Notes: generated by a model from the sequence alone, not told the origin. A stretch of 64,000 nt of DNA from Neorhizobium huautlense (GCF_002968575.1 NZ_PVBM01000012.1:1-64000), one strand, 5' to 3'. Shown: positions 8,338-17,584, counted from the first letter of the stretch. Translations and numbers: made by a program.

Positions 8338-9660
8338 ATGTCCATTCTCGATGAAACGCACGCTCCGAAGCTTAGGAGTTTCGTGGCCACGGCAAACGGT
8401 CACCCCGATTTTCCGATCCAGAACTTGCCGATCGGTATCTTCAGCCGCGGCAGAGCCGAGCGCCGGGGCGGCATCGCTATCGGCGATGCGATTTTCGATA
8501 TCGGCCTCGCGCTGCAATCGGACCTTTTCCAAGGAGAGGCGCAAGAGGCGGCCGAGACGGCGGCCGCTTCGGAGCTGAATGCGTTCCTTGGGCTGGGTAC
8601 ATCTGCCCGCATAGCGCTCCGCCGTCGCGTTTCGGCCCTGCTTGCGGCCGATTCCTCCGAACGGCCGCAGGTCGAAGCCTGCCTCCACCAATCCTCCGAT
8701 TGCGCCATGCATCTGCCGGCTCGGATCGGCGACTACACCGATTTCTATGTCGGCATCCATCATGCAATGCATGTCGGGCAGCTCTTCCGGCCCGACAATC
8801 CGCTCCTGCCAAACTACAAGCACGTCCCGATCGGTTATCATGGCCGCGCCTCTTCGATCCTTGCCTCGGGCACGGCGATCCGCCGGCCGAACGGTCAGAC
8901 GAAAACTCCCGATGCCGAGGCCCCGACCTATGGGCCGAGCCGCAGACTGGATTACGAGCTGGAAATCGGCGTTTTCGTCGGGCCCGGCAATGCTCTTGGA
9001 GAGCCCATTGCGATCGGCGACGCCGCCGAACATATTGCAGGCTTCTGTCTCCTCAACGACTGGTCGGCGCGCGATATCCAGGCTTGGGAATATCAGCCGC
9101 TCGGCCCCTTCCTCGCCAAGAATTTCGCCTCGACGATCTCACCTTGGGTGGTCTCACCCGAAGCGCTGGCACCCTTCCGCATCGCCCAGACACCGAGAGA
9201 GGAAGGCGACCCCCAACCCCTGCCCTATTTGTTCGATGAGCAGGACCAGCGTCAGGGGGCAATCGATCTGGAGCTGGAGGTTGCTGTCATGACGGAAGGA
9301 CTGTCTCGAAAAGGCCTCCCGCCGCATCGGCTCGCGCTGTCGAACACCCGCCATATGTACTGGACGGTAGCCCAGATGATCACTCATCACGCGAGCGGCG
9401 GCTGCAATCTGCAGCCGGGCGATCTTCTCGGTTCCGGTACGATATCAGGGCCGGATCTCGCAGCCGCCGGCAGCCTTCTGGAAGCGACTGAAGGCGGCAA
9501 GTCGCCGATCCGCCTCGCTTCGGGCGAAGAGCGGCTGTTCCTGGAAGACGGTGACGAAGTTGTTTTCACCGCCCGCGTCCGCCGTGACGGCTATGTCACC
9601 ATCGGCTTCGGTTCATGCAGGGGAAAGGTGCTGCCTGCCCTTCACACCCTGCGGAGCTGA
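8338..9660 (+). CDS. fahA: Fumarylacetoacetase
   Basis: Hydrolyses fumarylacetoacetate to fumarate and acetoacetate, the last step of the homogentisate pathway. The 440-residue product has the N-terminal SH3-like domain and the C-terminal FAH catalytic fold. The motif block DFYVGIHHAMHVGQLFRP holds the catalytic His region, and NDWSARDIQAWEYQPLGPF is the FAH metal-binding signature. The ATG at 8338 lies 7 bp after the hmgA stop, consistent with translational coupling; the upstream in-frame extension overlaps hmgA and was rejected. Confidence 0.95.
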   Translation: MSILDETHAPKLRSFVATANGHPDFPIQNLPIGIFSRGRAERRGGIAIGDAIFDIGLALQSDLFQGEAQEAAETAAASELNAFLGLGTSARIALRRRVSALLAADSSERPQVEACLHQSSDCAMHLPARIGDYTDFYVGIHHAMHVGQLFRPDNPLLPNYKHVPIGYHGRASSILASGTAIRRPNGQTKTPDAEAPTYGPSRRLDYELEIGVFVGPGNALGEPIAIGDAAEHIAGFCLLNDWSARDIQAWEYQPLGPFLAKNFASTISPWVVSPEALAPFRIAQTPREEGDPQPLPYLFDEQDQRQGAIDLELEVAVMTEGLSRKGLPPHRLALSNTRHMYWTVAQMITHHASGGCNLQPGDLLGSGTISGPDLAAAGSLLEATEGGKSPIRLASGEERLFLEDGDEVVFTARVRRDGYVTIGFGSCRGKVLPALHTLRS

Positions 9661-9700
9661 GGTTTTGCTGATGCCTCTTCTAAGGCCGGTGTGATCCGAC

Positions 9701-10486
9701 CTACTGGCGGCCGTCCGGTACCGGGCAAGCCTCACCGCATCCGCCGACACCTGGAAGGTTGTAACGAAGGCAGCAAATTTTCCGGCGCGAAAATTCCAGT
9801 CCACATTGTTGCCGCGCGATGCGGATCATCCCATGCATGGGATTTCGGCGCCCGTCCGGCCAGATCGGCTCATCAAGCAGCGCCAAACCGTCCTCGACCA
9901 ATTCGCGGCTGTGCTTATAGGCGATTTCCTTGAGTATCCAGGCAAGATAAGCGGCCACGTTGTTCCAGAGAAGCTTCGGCGCCACGACAGCATGGGCTGC
10001 GATCGCTTCGACAAGAGGCTCGACATGCCCGAGCAAGAGATTGTGAAGCTCGGCGCCCGGATCAGCCGCGGTGAATGTATCAGCCGTCATCAGAAAGGCT
10101 TCAGGCTCGGCCGTATCTTCGTTGCAGACTATCGAAACCTGGCTGAGCCCCAAAGGCAATCCGATCCGGTGAGCGAAGAGATGCACACACGGCGCCACGG
10201 TAAGGATGCTGAAATAATAAAGCGTCCACATCGACACGACGGCGCGCCGGTCGCTGCCGGGAAACTTGCTGGCATATCGGGAGATAACATCGTTCAGCGT
10301 CGCCGCTTCCCGCAGATCGCTGCAGGGAATGACGGATCCAGATCCCGTGGATGTTCGCAGGAGCTTGCCGCGGCAGTAGGAGAACGGGCTCTTTTCCACC
10401 AGTCTGTCGAGGTCGAAGGCCGGGTTGGCGATGAAACCTTCCTTGCCGTTCGAAGTCGAGACCTCTCCGCTCGCATCTCCTGCCAT
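9701..10486 (-). CDS. fhuF: FhuF-family siderophore-iron (ferric) reductase
   Basis: A 261-residue cytosolic protein of the FhuF family, which reduces ferric iron from imported siderophores using a C-terminal [2Fe-2S] cluster. The diagnostic C-terminus is RKICCLRYNLPGVGGCGEAC: a Cys pair, ten residues, then two more Cys. Here the last pair is C-x3-C, whereas the E. coli protein has C-x2-C, so either the spacing tolerates one residue or the cluster is altered. The start at 10486 is the first ATG but lacks a clear Shine-Dalgarno. A TGA-N9-TCA iron box lies about 120 bp upstream, supporting iron-repressed expression. No siderophore receptor or transporter lies beside it. Confidence 0.8.
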   Translation of the reverse strand: MAGDASGEVSTSNGKEGFIANPAFDLDRLVEKSPFSYCRGKLLRTSTGSGSVIPCSDLREAATLNDVISRYASKFPGSDRRAVVSMWTLYYFSILTVAPCVHLFAHRIGLPLGLSQVSIVCNEDTAEPEAFLMTADTFTAADPGAELHNLLLGHVEPLVEAIAAHAVVAPKLLWNNVAAYLAWILKEIAYKHSRELVEDGLALLDEPIWPDGRRNPMHGMIRIARQQCGLEFSRRKICCLRYNLPGVGGCGEACPVPDGRQ

Positions 10487-10589
10487 TCGTCACAATCGAT
10501 GTTTCGGGCCGGCTGTGTTCAGCACTGGCCGCACGGAAACCCACCGCCCTGCTTCATTTCCAGGAGGAACTAAAGAACGCAGTCGGCGA

Positions 10590-10617
10590 TGTCAATGTAA
10601 GATGAGTGAATTTATCA
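10590..10617 (-). promoter_or_regulatory. Iron-responsive operator (IRO/RirA-type box) and candidate -35 before fhuF
   Basis: TGA-GTGAATTTA-TCA (10603-10617) exactly fits the rhizobial IRO-box pattern TGA-N9-TCA used by RirA. Just downstream on the fhuF strand is TTGACA (10590-10595), with TTAGTT 17 bp further as a weak -10. The remaining 10487-10791 stretch (305 bp) is AT-rich near the box, and I see no gene in it apart from the cytochrome leader. Function is inferred from pattern and from fhuF being an iron gene. Confidence 0.6.
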
Positions 10618-10791
10618 TATTTAAAACAGACAGATTTTGGACCTCTGCTGCGAGGTAGGGTCGCCTGCGCCACTGCGGCTGCAACCTCGGAACTATGTTG
10701 ACTTGCCTTTTCCCAGGGCTACTTGAATTATTGGGAGAGCCGGCAGTCATGGCTGCCCGCCTGTCAAGGCTCGACCTTTGGGAGAAATGAC

Positions 10792-11172
10792 ATGTATTTC
10801 AATGTTTGCCTCGGCGCACTTGGCGTGATGATTATGACCGTGACTCACGCCCACTGTCAGGACGCCGCCGCCGGCGAAAAAGTTTTCGCCAAATGCAAGG
10901 CCTGTCACGTCGTCGATACGGATCAAAACAAAGTCGGTCCGTCGTTGAAGGGAGTGATCGGTAGAACTGCCGGAACGCTCGGCGACTTCAAGTATTCCAG
11001 CGCCATGGTCGATGCCGGCAAGAATGGCACCGTCTGGGATGAGGCAACGCTTGCCACATACCTTCGTGATCCCAAGGGCACGATCAAGGGAACGAAAATG
11101 GCATTCGTCGGCCTCAAGGCGGACGAAGACATCGCCAATGTCATTGCCTATATCAAGCAGTTCCCGAAATAG
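10792..11172 (+). CDS. Periplasmic class I cytochrome c
   Basis: A 126-residue secreted mono-heme cytochrome c. The first 22 residues (MYFNVCLGALGVMIM...) form a signal peptide, probably cut before DAAAGEKVF. The heme site CKACH follows, then KVGPSLKGVIGR and a Met axial ligand in GTKMAF, the cytochrome c2-type layout. It probably carries electrons in the periplasm, for example to a terminal oxidase such as the one at 25.7-30.2 kb (inference). The start at 10792 has GGGAGAAATGAC upstream. It is a single gene, convergent with eutE. Confidence 0.9.
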   Translation: MYFNVCLGALGVMIMTVTHAHCQDAAAGEKVFAKCKACHVVDTDQNKVGPSLKGVIGRTAGTLGDFKYSSAMVDAGKNGTVWDEATLATYLRDPKGTIKGTKMAFVGLKADEDIANVIAYIKQFPK

Positions 11173-11210
11173 AGCCGCAGGAAAACGCGGCAATCACTTC
11201 GCCTTTAACG

Positions 11211-12230
11211 TCAATCCGAACTATGACTGACGACGGCGGCAATCACCGCCACGCAATCGCCCGCCTTGACTAGTCCCGGAAAATGCCGGGCGCACAGGAT
11301 GCCATTCATTTTTGCATGAATCTCGCGCGGCGCAGCGCCGGTCCTTCCGGTCGGGTAGATACGGGCCACCACGGCACCTTCTTGGACCTGGTCTGCGAGG
11401 TCGAAGGTGAACTCGATCAGCCCGTCCTCTTCAGCGAACACGAAACAATCGCCGCCCGGCATATCGAGCCAGGTCGTCGATCCGACGTCGAACCTGCCCG
11501 CGACGATGCCGGCATGGCGCAGCACGTTCATGACGCCGCGTTTGGCGATGCCTGCGGTTTTCGCCGTTGCCGTGCCGCCGCCGCCAAGTTCCGTCGTGAT
11601 GAAGACCTTGCCCATCTCCTCGGCGGCCGTGTCGTACATGCCGACGGCGTCGATTTCGAGCATCTTCATCGAATAGGGTGCGGAAAACGCCTTCACCAGC
11701 TCGAAGGCTTTTTTCTCCTGCTCTTTGTCAGGCAGGATGTGAGCGGCGCAGAAGGGCAGGAAATCCAGCGTCCTGCCGCCCGAATGGAAATCCAGTATGA
11801 TATCGGCGCGCGGCAGCAGTTCGCGCTGAAAATAATCGGCGATCTTCTGCGTCACCGTCCCGTCCGGGCGGCCGGGAAAGCTGCGGTTCAGATTGCCCTT
11901 ATCGATCGGCGAAGTGCGCGTGCCGGTCAGGAAGGCTGGGTAGTTCATTGCCGGGACGATGATGACCGTGCCACTTACATCCTCCACCTTCAGGCTGCGC
12001 GCGAGATCGAAGAGCGCGATCGGTCCTTCGTACTCATCGCCGTGATTGCCGCCTGTCAGGAGCGCGGTCGGCCCCTTGCCGTTGCGGATCACCGTTACTG
12101 GGATCATCACCGATCCCCAGGCGGAGTCGTCGCGGCTGTAGGGCAGCCGCAGGAAACCGTGCTGCACACCCTCGGCATCGAAATCCACCGTCGGGCTGAT
12201 CGGCGAGGGCCGCAAAGCTGTCTCGCTCAT
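11211..12230 (-). CDS. eutE: N-alpha-acetyl-L-2,4-diaminobutyrate deacetylase (EutE/DoeB)
   Basis: Zinc-dependent deacetylase of the AspA/AstE (M14-like) family, 339 residues. It removes the acetyl group from N-alpha-acetyl-diaminobutyrate, the product of ectoine ring opening, to give 2,4-diaminobutyrate. Metal-site motifs are GGNHGDEYEG (H-x2-E) and DFHSGG. It is the last gene of ehuABCD-eutABCDE, 7 bp after eutD. The ATG at 12230 is used; the GTG one codon earlier is less likely. Confidence 0.92.
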   Translation of the reverse strand: MSETALRPSPISPTVDFDAEGVQHGFLRLPYSRDDSAWGSVMIPVTVIRNGKGPTALLTGGNHGDEYEGPIALFDLARSLKVEDVSGTVIIVPAMNYPAFLTGTRTSPIDKGNLNRSFPGRPDGTVTQKIADYFQRELLPRADIILDFHSGGRTLDFLPFCAAHILPDKEQEKKAFELVKAFSAPYSMKMLEIDAVGMYDTAAEEMGKVFITTELGGGGTATAKTAGIAKRGVMNVLRHAGIVAGRFDVGSTTWLDMPGGDCFVFAEEDGLIEFTFDLADQVQEGAVVARIYPTGRTGAAPREIHAKMNGILCARHFPGLVKAGDCVAVIAAVVSHSSD

Positions 12231-12237
12231 CACCGTC

Positions 12238-13419
12238 TCAGTCCTTAACCATCAGCTTGCGCGGCACGTTCGCCAGGCATTCGACGCCGGTCTCGGTAAT
12301 GAGAATGCTCTCCGTCGTCTCAAAGCCCATGTCTTCCAGCCACAGGCCGGTCATGAAATGGAAGGTCATGCCAGGTCTGAGCTCGGTGCGGTCGCCGGGG
12401 CGCAGGCTCATGGTGCGCTCGCCCCAGTCCGGCGGATAGGAAAGACCGATCGGGTAACCGGTTCGGTTGTCCTTGACGATCCCGTACTTCTTCAAGACGC
12501 CAAAGAAGGCATTGGCAATATCCTCGCAAGTATTGCCGGGTTTAGCCACCGCAAGGCCCGCCGCCATGCCCTCCAGCGTCGCTTTTTCGGCATCGAGAAA
12601 GGCTTGCGTCGGCTTGCCCAGAAACACCGTTCGCGAGAGCGGCACGTGATAGCGATTATAGCAGCCGGCGATCTCGAAGAAGGTGCCCTCGCCCTCCTTC
12701 ATCGGCCGGTCGTCCCAGGTCAGATGCGGCGCCGAGGCTTCCACGCCCGACGGCAGCAGCGGCACGATCGCCGGATAATCGCCGCCGATACCGTCGACGC
12801 CGCGCGTGCCGGCGTCATAGATTTCGGCGACGAGGTCGCATTTGCGCATGCCGACCTCGATTTTGTCGAAGATCCGCGCATGCATCGCCTCGACGATGCG
12901 GGCTGCATTGCGCATATATTTGATCTCGGTTTCGCTTTTCACCGCGCGCTGCCAGTTGACGAGCGCGGTCGCATCCACGAACCGGGCGTTCGGCAGGTGC
13001 TTCGTGAGCGATGCGAAGGCAGCAGCCGAGAACCAGTAATTGTCCATCTCGACGCCGACAGTCAATTTGCCCAAGCCGCGGTCGGTCAGGATACCGGAGA
13101 GATAGTCCATCGGATGCCGCTCGGTCGACTGAACGTAGTGGTCCGGATACCCGACGATGTTTTCGTGGCGGAGATAGGCGGTCAGCTTGGCGCCATTGGC
13201 ATCTTGACCTCGACCGAACCAGATCGGCTCGCCGGATGGCGGCACGATGACCGCCTGATGCACATAGAAAGACCAGCCGTCATAACCCGTCAGCCAGGCC
13301 ATGTTAGAGGGGTCGCTGATGATCAGAAGATCGATCCCCTTTACCTCCATAGCGCGCCGTGTCTTTTCCAGCCGTGCAGCATATTCGCCAAGTGAGAATT
13401 TGAGATTGGGCTGGGTCAT
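12238..13419 (-). CDS. eutD: Ectoine hydrolase (EutD/DoeA), M24 peptidase fold
   Basis: Opens the ectoine ring to N-acetyl-2,4-diaminobutyrate. The 393-residue protein has the creatinase/aminopeptidase P architecture: an N-terminal domain with GYDGWSFYVHQAVIVPP and a C-terminal pita-bread domain (GVDGIGGDYPAIVPLLPSG ... TFFEIAGCYNRYHVPLSRTVFLG). The start at 13419 follows GGGAAGAAAC; the longer frame overlaps the eutC end and has no such site. It works directly before eutE (DoeB) in the pathway and lies beside it in the operon. Confidence 0.92.
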   Translation of the reverse strand: MTQPNLKFSLGEYAARLEKTRRAMEVKGIDLLIISDPSNMAWLTGYDGWSFYVHQAVIVPPSGEPIWFGRGQDANGAKLTAYLRHENIVGYPDHYVQSTERHPMDYLSGILTDRGLGKLTVGVEMDNYWFSAAAFASLTKHLPNARFVDATALVNWQRAVKSETEIKYMRNAARIVEAMHARIFDKIEVGMRKCDLVAEIYDAGTRGVDGIGGDYPAIVPLLPSGVEASAPHLTWDDRPMKEGEGTFFEIAGCYNRYHVPLSRTVFLGKPTQAFLDAEKATLEGMAAGLAVAKPGNTCEDIANAFFGVLKKYGIVKDNRTGYPIGLSYPPDWGERTMSLRPGDRTELRPGMTFHFMTGLWLEDMGFETTESILITETGVECLANVPRKLMVKD

Positions 13420-13453
13420 GTTTCTTCCCTTCATTATCCGGTGCAAGACCGGC

Positions 13454-14446
13454 TCAGCTTTCGAATGTGATGCCAGCGCCGGCGGCATCCGCTCGCGCGA
13501 AGGCAAGCGTGGCGATGGCGGTGTCCTGGATCCCCGTGCCGGTGAGGTCAGCGAGTGTGATCTGTCCGGGGTTCTCGCGGCCTTGATGGAGACCGGCGAC
13601 GACGTCGCCTAGCTGCGGGAACACTGCATCCTCTGAAACCAGCCCGGCCGCGATCGCGTGATGCAGTTCCCCCAGCCGCCTGGTCTGTTTGAGGCTATCG
13701 GCGACATAGACGTCGATCTTGGCGATCGCCGTCGGCTCGACCTCGTTCTTGTGCTCGGCATCCGAGCCCATGGCAGTCACGTGCTGACCTGACCGAAGCC
13801 AGTCGGCCCTCAGGATCGGCGTTTCGGACGGCGTCGTGGTAACGATGATATCGGCCCCGGCGACGGCGGCCTGAGGGTCGGCTTCAGCGCGGATAGGAAA
13901 GTCGAGCTTGGCGGCCAGCTCGGTCGCAGCGGCTTCGGCCTTTGCCATATCGCGCGCCCAGATGCGCGCCTCCCGGATCGGGCGGACCAGCGTCAGAGCC
14001 TCCAGCTGAAGGCGCGCCTGCATGCCTGCTCCGAAGATCGCCGCAATGCTCGAGTCCGGACGCGAAAGGTGCCTGGCGGCCACCGCGCCGGCAGCTGCCG
14101 TCCTGACATCGGTGAGATAACCGTTATCGAGCAACAGCGCCTGAACGAGACCGGTGCGACTGGACAACAAGACCATCATCCCGTTTGTGCTCGGCAAGCC
14201 GATCTTCGGATTGTCGAAAAACCCGGGGCTGATCTTGATGGCGAAACCTTCCAGGCCGGGCACATAGGCGGTCTTTACGTCCACCTCGCCTCGATGCTCG
14301 GGAATATCGAGGCGCAAGATGGGGGGCATGGCAACAGGCTTGGTGGCGAGCGCGCGAAATGCGTCCTCAACGCAGGCGACCGCTTGGCCGTCGAGCGGAA
14401 CAAGTTTGCGCAGGTCCCTTTCGGTGAGAATTACCATCCGGCTCAT
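13454..14446 (-). CDS. eutC: Ornithine cyclodeaminase-family protein EutC
   Basis: A 330-residue NAD-binding protein of the ornithine cyclodeaminase / mu-crystallin family. Features are the Rossmann segment AIFGAGMQARLQLEAL, the N-terminal KTAYVPGLEGFAIKISPGF substrate block and TTTPSETPIL. In ectoine users, EutABC is thought to convert 5-hydroxyectoine to ectoine; the exact step of each enzyme is less certain. Its ATG overlaps the eutB stop (ATGA), so translation is probably coupled, and GGAAAGG provides the ribosome site. Confidence 0.9.
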   Translation of the reverse strand: MSRMVILTERDLRKLVPLDGQAVACVEDAFRALATKPVAMPPILRLDIPEHRGEVDVKTAYVPGLEGFAIKISPGFFDNPKIGLPSTNGMMVLLSSRTGLVQALLLDNGYLTDVRTAAAGAVAARHLSRPDSSIAAIFGAGMQARLQLEALTLVRPIREARIWARDMAKAEAAATELAAKLDFPIRAEADPQAAVAGADIIVTTTPSETPILRADWLRSGQHVTAMGSDAEHKNEVEPTAIAKIDVYVADSLKQTRRLGELHHAIAAGLVSEDAVFPQLGDVVAGLHQGRENPGQITLADLTGTGIQDTAIATLAFARADAAGAGITFES

Positions 14447-15444
14447 GCGGCATCCTTTCCATGGGAGATGTCACCGTTGATCACGCGCCGGTGCTGCTCC
14501 ATGTCGATATTGCGGCCGGAGAGAATGGTGACGACAGGGCCTCGACTTGCGACCTTGCCCGCCAACAGCGCCGCGATGCCCACGGCTGCGGCGCCTTCGA
14601 CTACTTCGCGCTCGACGGCATAGGCATGCCGCATGCCGGCCGCGATCTCCGCTTCGGAGAGAAGGACGACGTCATCGAGAAGATCCCTACACATCGCGAA
14701 AGTGACGCGGTTATCGAGACCGATGCCGCCGCCGAGCGAATCCGCCAGGCTCGATAGCTCCTCGACCAGCACCGGTCTGCCGGCGTCGAGGCTCGCCTTC
14801 ATCGCTGCTCCGCGCTCCATCGTCAGGCCGATCACCCGGACCGATGGTTTCAGGCCCTTCACCGCAGCGGCAACGCCAACGGCAAGCCCCCCGCCGGACA
14901 ACGGCACCAGAACGGTTTCCACCTCCGGGCACTGTTCGATGATCTCGAGGCCCAGCGTGCCCTGCCCCGCGACGATGGCCGGATGATCGAAGGGCGGCAC
15001 CATGACCAGCCCCTCTTCCGCGACCAGTCTCTCCACCTCCTCCTGCGCCTCGTCCTGCGAGCGCCCGACAATACGTACATGGGCGCCTAGCCGGCGGATT
15101 TCCGAGACCTTGTTCTCCGGCACGAGCGACGACATGCAGACGGTCGCGACGGAGCCTTCTGCCTTGGCCGCAAAGGCGAGCGCCCGCCCGTGATTGCCGG
15201 TGGAAGCAGCCACCACCCCTCGTGACCGCTCTTTCCGAGAAAGGGAAAGTACGGCGTTCGTCGCGCCGCGCAATTTGAAGCTGCCGGTGGTCTGGTGATG
15301 CTCCAGCTTCAGATGGACCGGCACGCCCATATGCTCCCTCAGCGTTGCCGATTGCGTCATCGGAGTCCGGAGTACACGACCATCGAGCCGGGCCGAGGCG
15401 GCGCGGATATCGTCAAGCCGAACCGGCAAGGTTTTCCCGCTCAT
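14443..15444 (-). CDS. eutB: Threonine dehydratase-like PLP enzyme EutB
   Basis: A 333-residue fold-type II PLP enzyme. It has the Schiff-base Lys in GSFKLRGA, the phosphate-binding GGGLAVGVA loop and the STGNHGRA asparagine loop of serine/threonine dehydratases. No regulatory ACT domain is present, as in catabolic forms. In this operon it is the EutB component assigned to 5-hydroxyectoine conversion with EutA and EutC. The start at 15444 follows GGAGGGCTGAG and lies 4 bp after the eutA stop. Confidence 0.9.
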   Translation of the reverse strand: MSGKTLPVRLDDIRAASARLDGRVLRTPMTQSATLREHMGVPVHLKLEHHQTTGSFKLRGATNAVLSLSRKERSRGVVAASTGNHGRALAFAAKAEGSVATVCMSSLVPENKVSEIRRLGAHVRIVGRSQDEAQEEVERLVAEEGLVMVPPFDHPAIVAGQGTLGLEIIEQCPEVETVLVPLSGGGLAVGVAAAVKGLKPSVRVIGLTMERGAAMKASLDAGRPVLVEELSSLADSLGGGIGLDNRVTFAMCRDLLDDVVLLSEAEIAAGMRHAYAVEREVVEGAAAVGIAALLAGKVASRGPVVTILSGRNIDMEQHRRVINGDISHGKDAA

Positions 15445-15448
15445 GAAC

Positions 15449-16246
15449 TCAGCCCTCCGAATAGGGTTTTGTCATCAGCGTGCCCAGTTCTGGACGCAAA
15501 GCGGTTTCACCGCAGAGGCGCAGACAGGCCCAGGCAGTGGCCAGATTACTGGTAACCACAGGCTTACCTATCGCAGCTTCGACGCGCCCCGCGACTTGAG
15601 CGGCCCGGACGGCGGTACAGGAGATGAAAAGCGACTGCGACTGCGGATCCATCGCTTCGCTGGCGAGCGAAACGATCTCGTCTGGAGCAATGCGAGCCAT
15701 TTCGCGATCATCTTCGAAACCAAGGCAGGTGAAGCGGTTGATCGTGAAGCCGAGGCCGGCGAAATAATCGGCCATCGGTCGGCTCGTCTCGACGGTATAG
15801 GGGGTCAGGATCGAGATACTGTGCGCGCCCAACGCCCGCAGTCCCCTTACGGCCGCGGCAGTCGGCGTCACGACCGGAACGCCCGGCTTGGCAGCACGTA
15901 TCGCCTCCTCGATCCTGACATCTCCGATCACCACGGAGGCGGAGGTACAGGAATACATGACGGCATCAAGCGGCTCGTCGGGCAGAATGAGCGATGCGCC
16001 TTCGCTTAACGCCGGCTGCATCTTCATGAGATTTTCGGGCGTCGTGGGATTGGCATAGGGGATGCGATTGACGTAGACGCCGATGCGGTCGCTTGCGACC
16101 ATGCGCTGGAAGTCCACCTCCGTCGTATGATCCGTGGACAGGATGACGAGGCCGATCCGCTTTTCAAGCGGCCGCTCGTCCAGCCGCGGTTTTCGGCCAT
16201 GGAGGTTTATGTCGACAGGAACCATATCAGTCATCCATCCGGGCAT
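15449..16246 (-). CDS. eutA: Asp/Glu racemase-superfamily protein EutA
   Basis: A 265-residue member of the Asp/Glu racemase / arylmalonate decarboxylase / maleate isomerase superfamily. Both catalytic Cys regions are present: MYSCTSAS near the middle and FISCTAVRA later. It is named EutA from its place directly between ehuD and eutB. The ATG at 16246 has the strong site GGAGGAACG and overlaps the ehuD end by 20 bp; internal ATGs at 16234 and 16225 have weaker sites. Confidence 0.88.
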   Translation of the reverse strand: MPGWMTDMVPVDINLHGRKPRLDERPLEKRIGLVILSTDHTTEVDFQRMVASDRIGVYVNRIPYANPTTPENLMKMQPALSEGASLILPDEPLDAVMYSCTSASVVIGDVRIEEAIRAAKPGVPVVTPTAAAVRGLRALGAHSISILTPYTVETSRPMADYFAGLGFTINRFTCLGFEDDREMARIAPDEIVSLASEAMDPQSQSLFISCTAVRAAQVAGRVEAAIGKPVVTSNLATAWACLRLCGETALRPELGTLMTKPYSEG

Positions 16247-16886
16247 AACGTTCCTCCAGCCAGCGCAGCCCGACGACCGAGAGCAGGCTGACGGCGAGGA
16301 AAAAGACGCCGACCAATGTCATCGGCTCGATGTAGCGGTAATTGCTGTTGGCGATGCTCTTCGCCTGGTTCATCAGTTCCAGCACGGTGATCGCCGAAAG
16401 CAGCGGCGTCTCCTTGAACATCGCGATAAAATAGTTTGCGAGCGCCGGGATCATCGGCGGAATGGCCTGCGGCAGGATGACGTGTATCCAGGCCTGCCGC
16501 GTGGTGAGATTGGTTGCGTTGGCTGCCTCCCATTGGCCGCGCGGCACGTTTTCGATACCGGCTCGGTAGACCTCTGCAGTATAGGTTGCGTAATGCACAC
16601 CGATACCGATCACGCCGGCAACCAGCGGCGACAGGCGGATGCCGATATCGGGCAGCACATAGAATATGAAATAGAGCTGTACGAGAAGCGGCGTGCCGCG
16701 GATGAATTCCGAGACGAAGCCGACCGTGCGAGATACCGCGGCGATCGGCGAACGGCGCGCAATGGCGAGAGCGAGACCGATTACCGCAGCCACCAGCGCA
16801 CCGAGAATGGTCGCCAGTATGGTGATCTTGAACCCTTCGAGAAGGGTCGGCATGATCTGCCAAACGAAATCCCAATCCCATTCCAT
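16227..16886 (-). CDS. ehuD: Ectoine ABC transporter permease EhuD
   Basis: A 219-residue HisM-type polar amino-acid permease. About five membrane helices are visible, starting with TLLEGFKITILATILGAL, and the EAA loop reads EAANATNLTTRQAWIHVILPQAI. It forms the inner-membrane channel with EhuC. The start at 16886 follows GAGGACCTGATC and is 2 bp after the ehuC stop; the longer frame would overlap ehuC. Confidence 0.92.
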   Translation of the reverse strand: MEWDWDFVWQIMPTLLEGFKITILATILGALVAAVIGLALAIARRSPIAAVSRTVGFVSEFIRGTPLLVQLYFIFYVLPDIGIRLSPLVAGVIGIGVHYATYTAEVYRAGIENVPRGQWEAANATNLTTRQAWIHVILPQAIPPMIPALANYFIAMFKETPLLSAITVLELMNQAKSIANSNYRYIEPMTLVGVFFLAVSLLSVVGLRWLEERYARMDD

Positions 16887-16888
16887 GA

Positions 16889-17548
16889 TCAGGTCCTCAC
16901 GCCATCGAGACCGCGCGTCATCCGCCGCTCCAGCCAGCGCATGGCTGTGGAAATCGCCCACGCCATGACGAAATAGAGGAAGAGGATCGTGGTGAAGGGA
17001 ATGAGTGTGTTGCCGGTCTGTGCGCGGACGACCTGTGCCTGGAAAGTCAGGTCCGTCAGCGAGATCAGCGACACGACCGCGGTTCCCTTCAAGAGCTCGA
17101 TGGCATTGTTGCAGAAGGTCGGCAGCATCAGGGGCAGCGCCTGCGGCAGGATCACATGGCGCATGCGCTGATAGCGCGAGAGATTGAGCGCCACGCAGGC
17201 CTCGGTCTGCTGGCGCCCAACGGCCTTGACGGCACCGCGCACGACTTCGGCCCCATAAGCCCCGACGTTCAGCCCCAATGCAAGCACGCCTGCCTGAAGC
17301 GGGGTAAGCGTGATGCCTGCAAAAGGCAGGACGAAGTAGACCCAGAAGAGCTGTACGAAGATCGAAGTACCGCGGAAGAACTCGATATAGGTCGTGGCAA
17401 GCGCCCTCACGGCGAAGAAGCGTGAGAGCCGGCCGAGCCCGGCCAGAAAAGCCATCACCAGCGCCAGAGCCGACCCCATGACGGTCAACTTCAGCGTCAC
17501 CAGCGCGCCCTCGAGGATCAGCGTCAAATAGCCGGACCAGACCGACAT
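16889..17548 (-). CDS. ehuC: Ectoine ABC transporter permease EhuC
   Basis: A 219-residue HisQ/HisM-type permease and partner of EhuD. Helices are visible from SGYLTLILEGALVTLKLTV onward, and the EAA loop is EACVALNLSRYQRMRHVILPQAL. The ATG at 17548 is used, with GGGAAG upstream; a TTG two codons earlier is possible. A 103-bp gap containing a strong hairpin separates it from ehuB. Confidence 0.92.
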   Translation of the reverse strand: MSVWSGYLTLILEGALVTLKLTVMGSALALVMAFLAGLGRLSRFFAVRALATTYIEFFRGTSIFVQLFWVYFVLPFAGITLTPLQAGVLALGLNVGAYGAEVVRGAVKAVGRQQTEACVALNLSRYQRMRHVILPQALPLMLPTFCNNAIELLKGTAVVSLISLTDLTFQAQVVRAQTGNTLIPFTTILFLYFVMAWAISTAMRWLERRMTRGLDGVRT

Positions 17549-17584
17549 CAGCAAAAACTTCCCATCATCCGATACAGTGCAGAG

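Noticed and set aside
9806-10573. 255-residue plus-strand frame opposite fhuF
   Set aside because: Antisense shadow. The minus strand carries the FhuF iron-sulfur motif, and the iron box lies at its upstream end.
10698-10726. TTGACT ... TACTTG as a promoter for the cytochrome c gene
   Set aside because: The -35 is fair but the -10 is poor at the correct spacing. Not listed as a feature.
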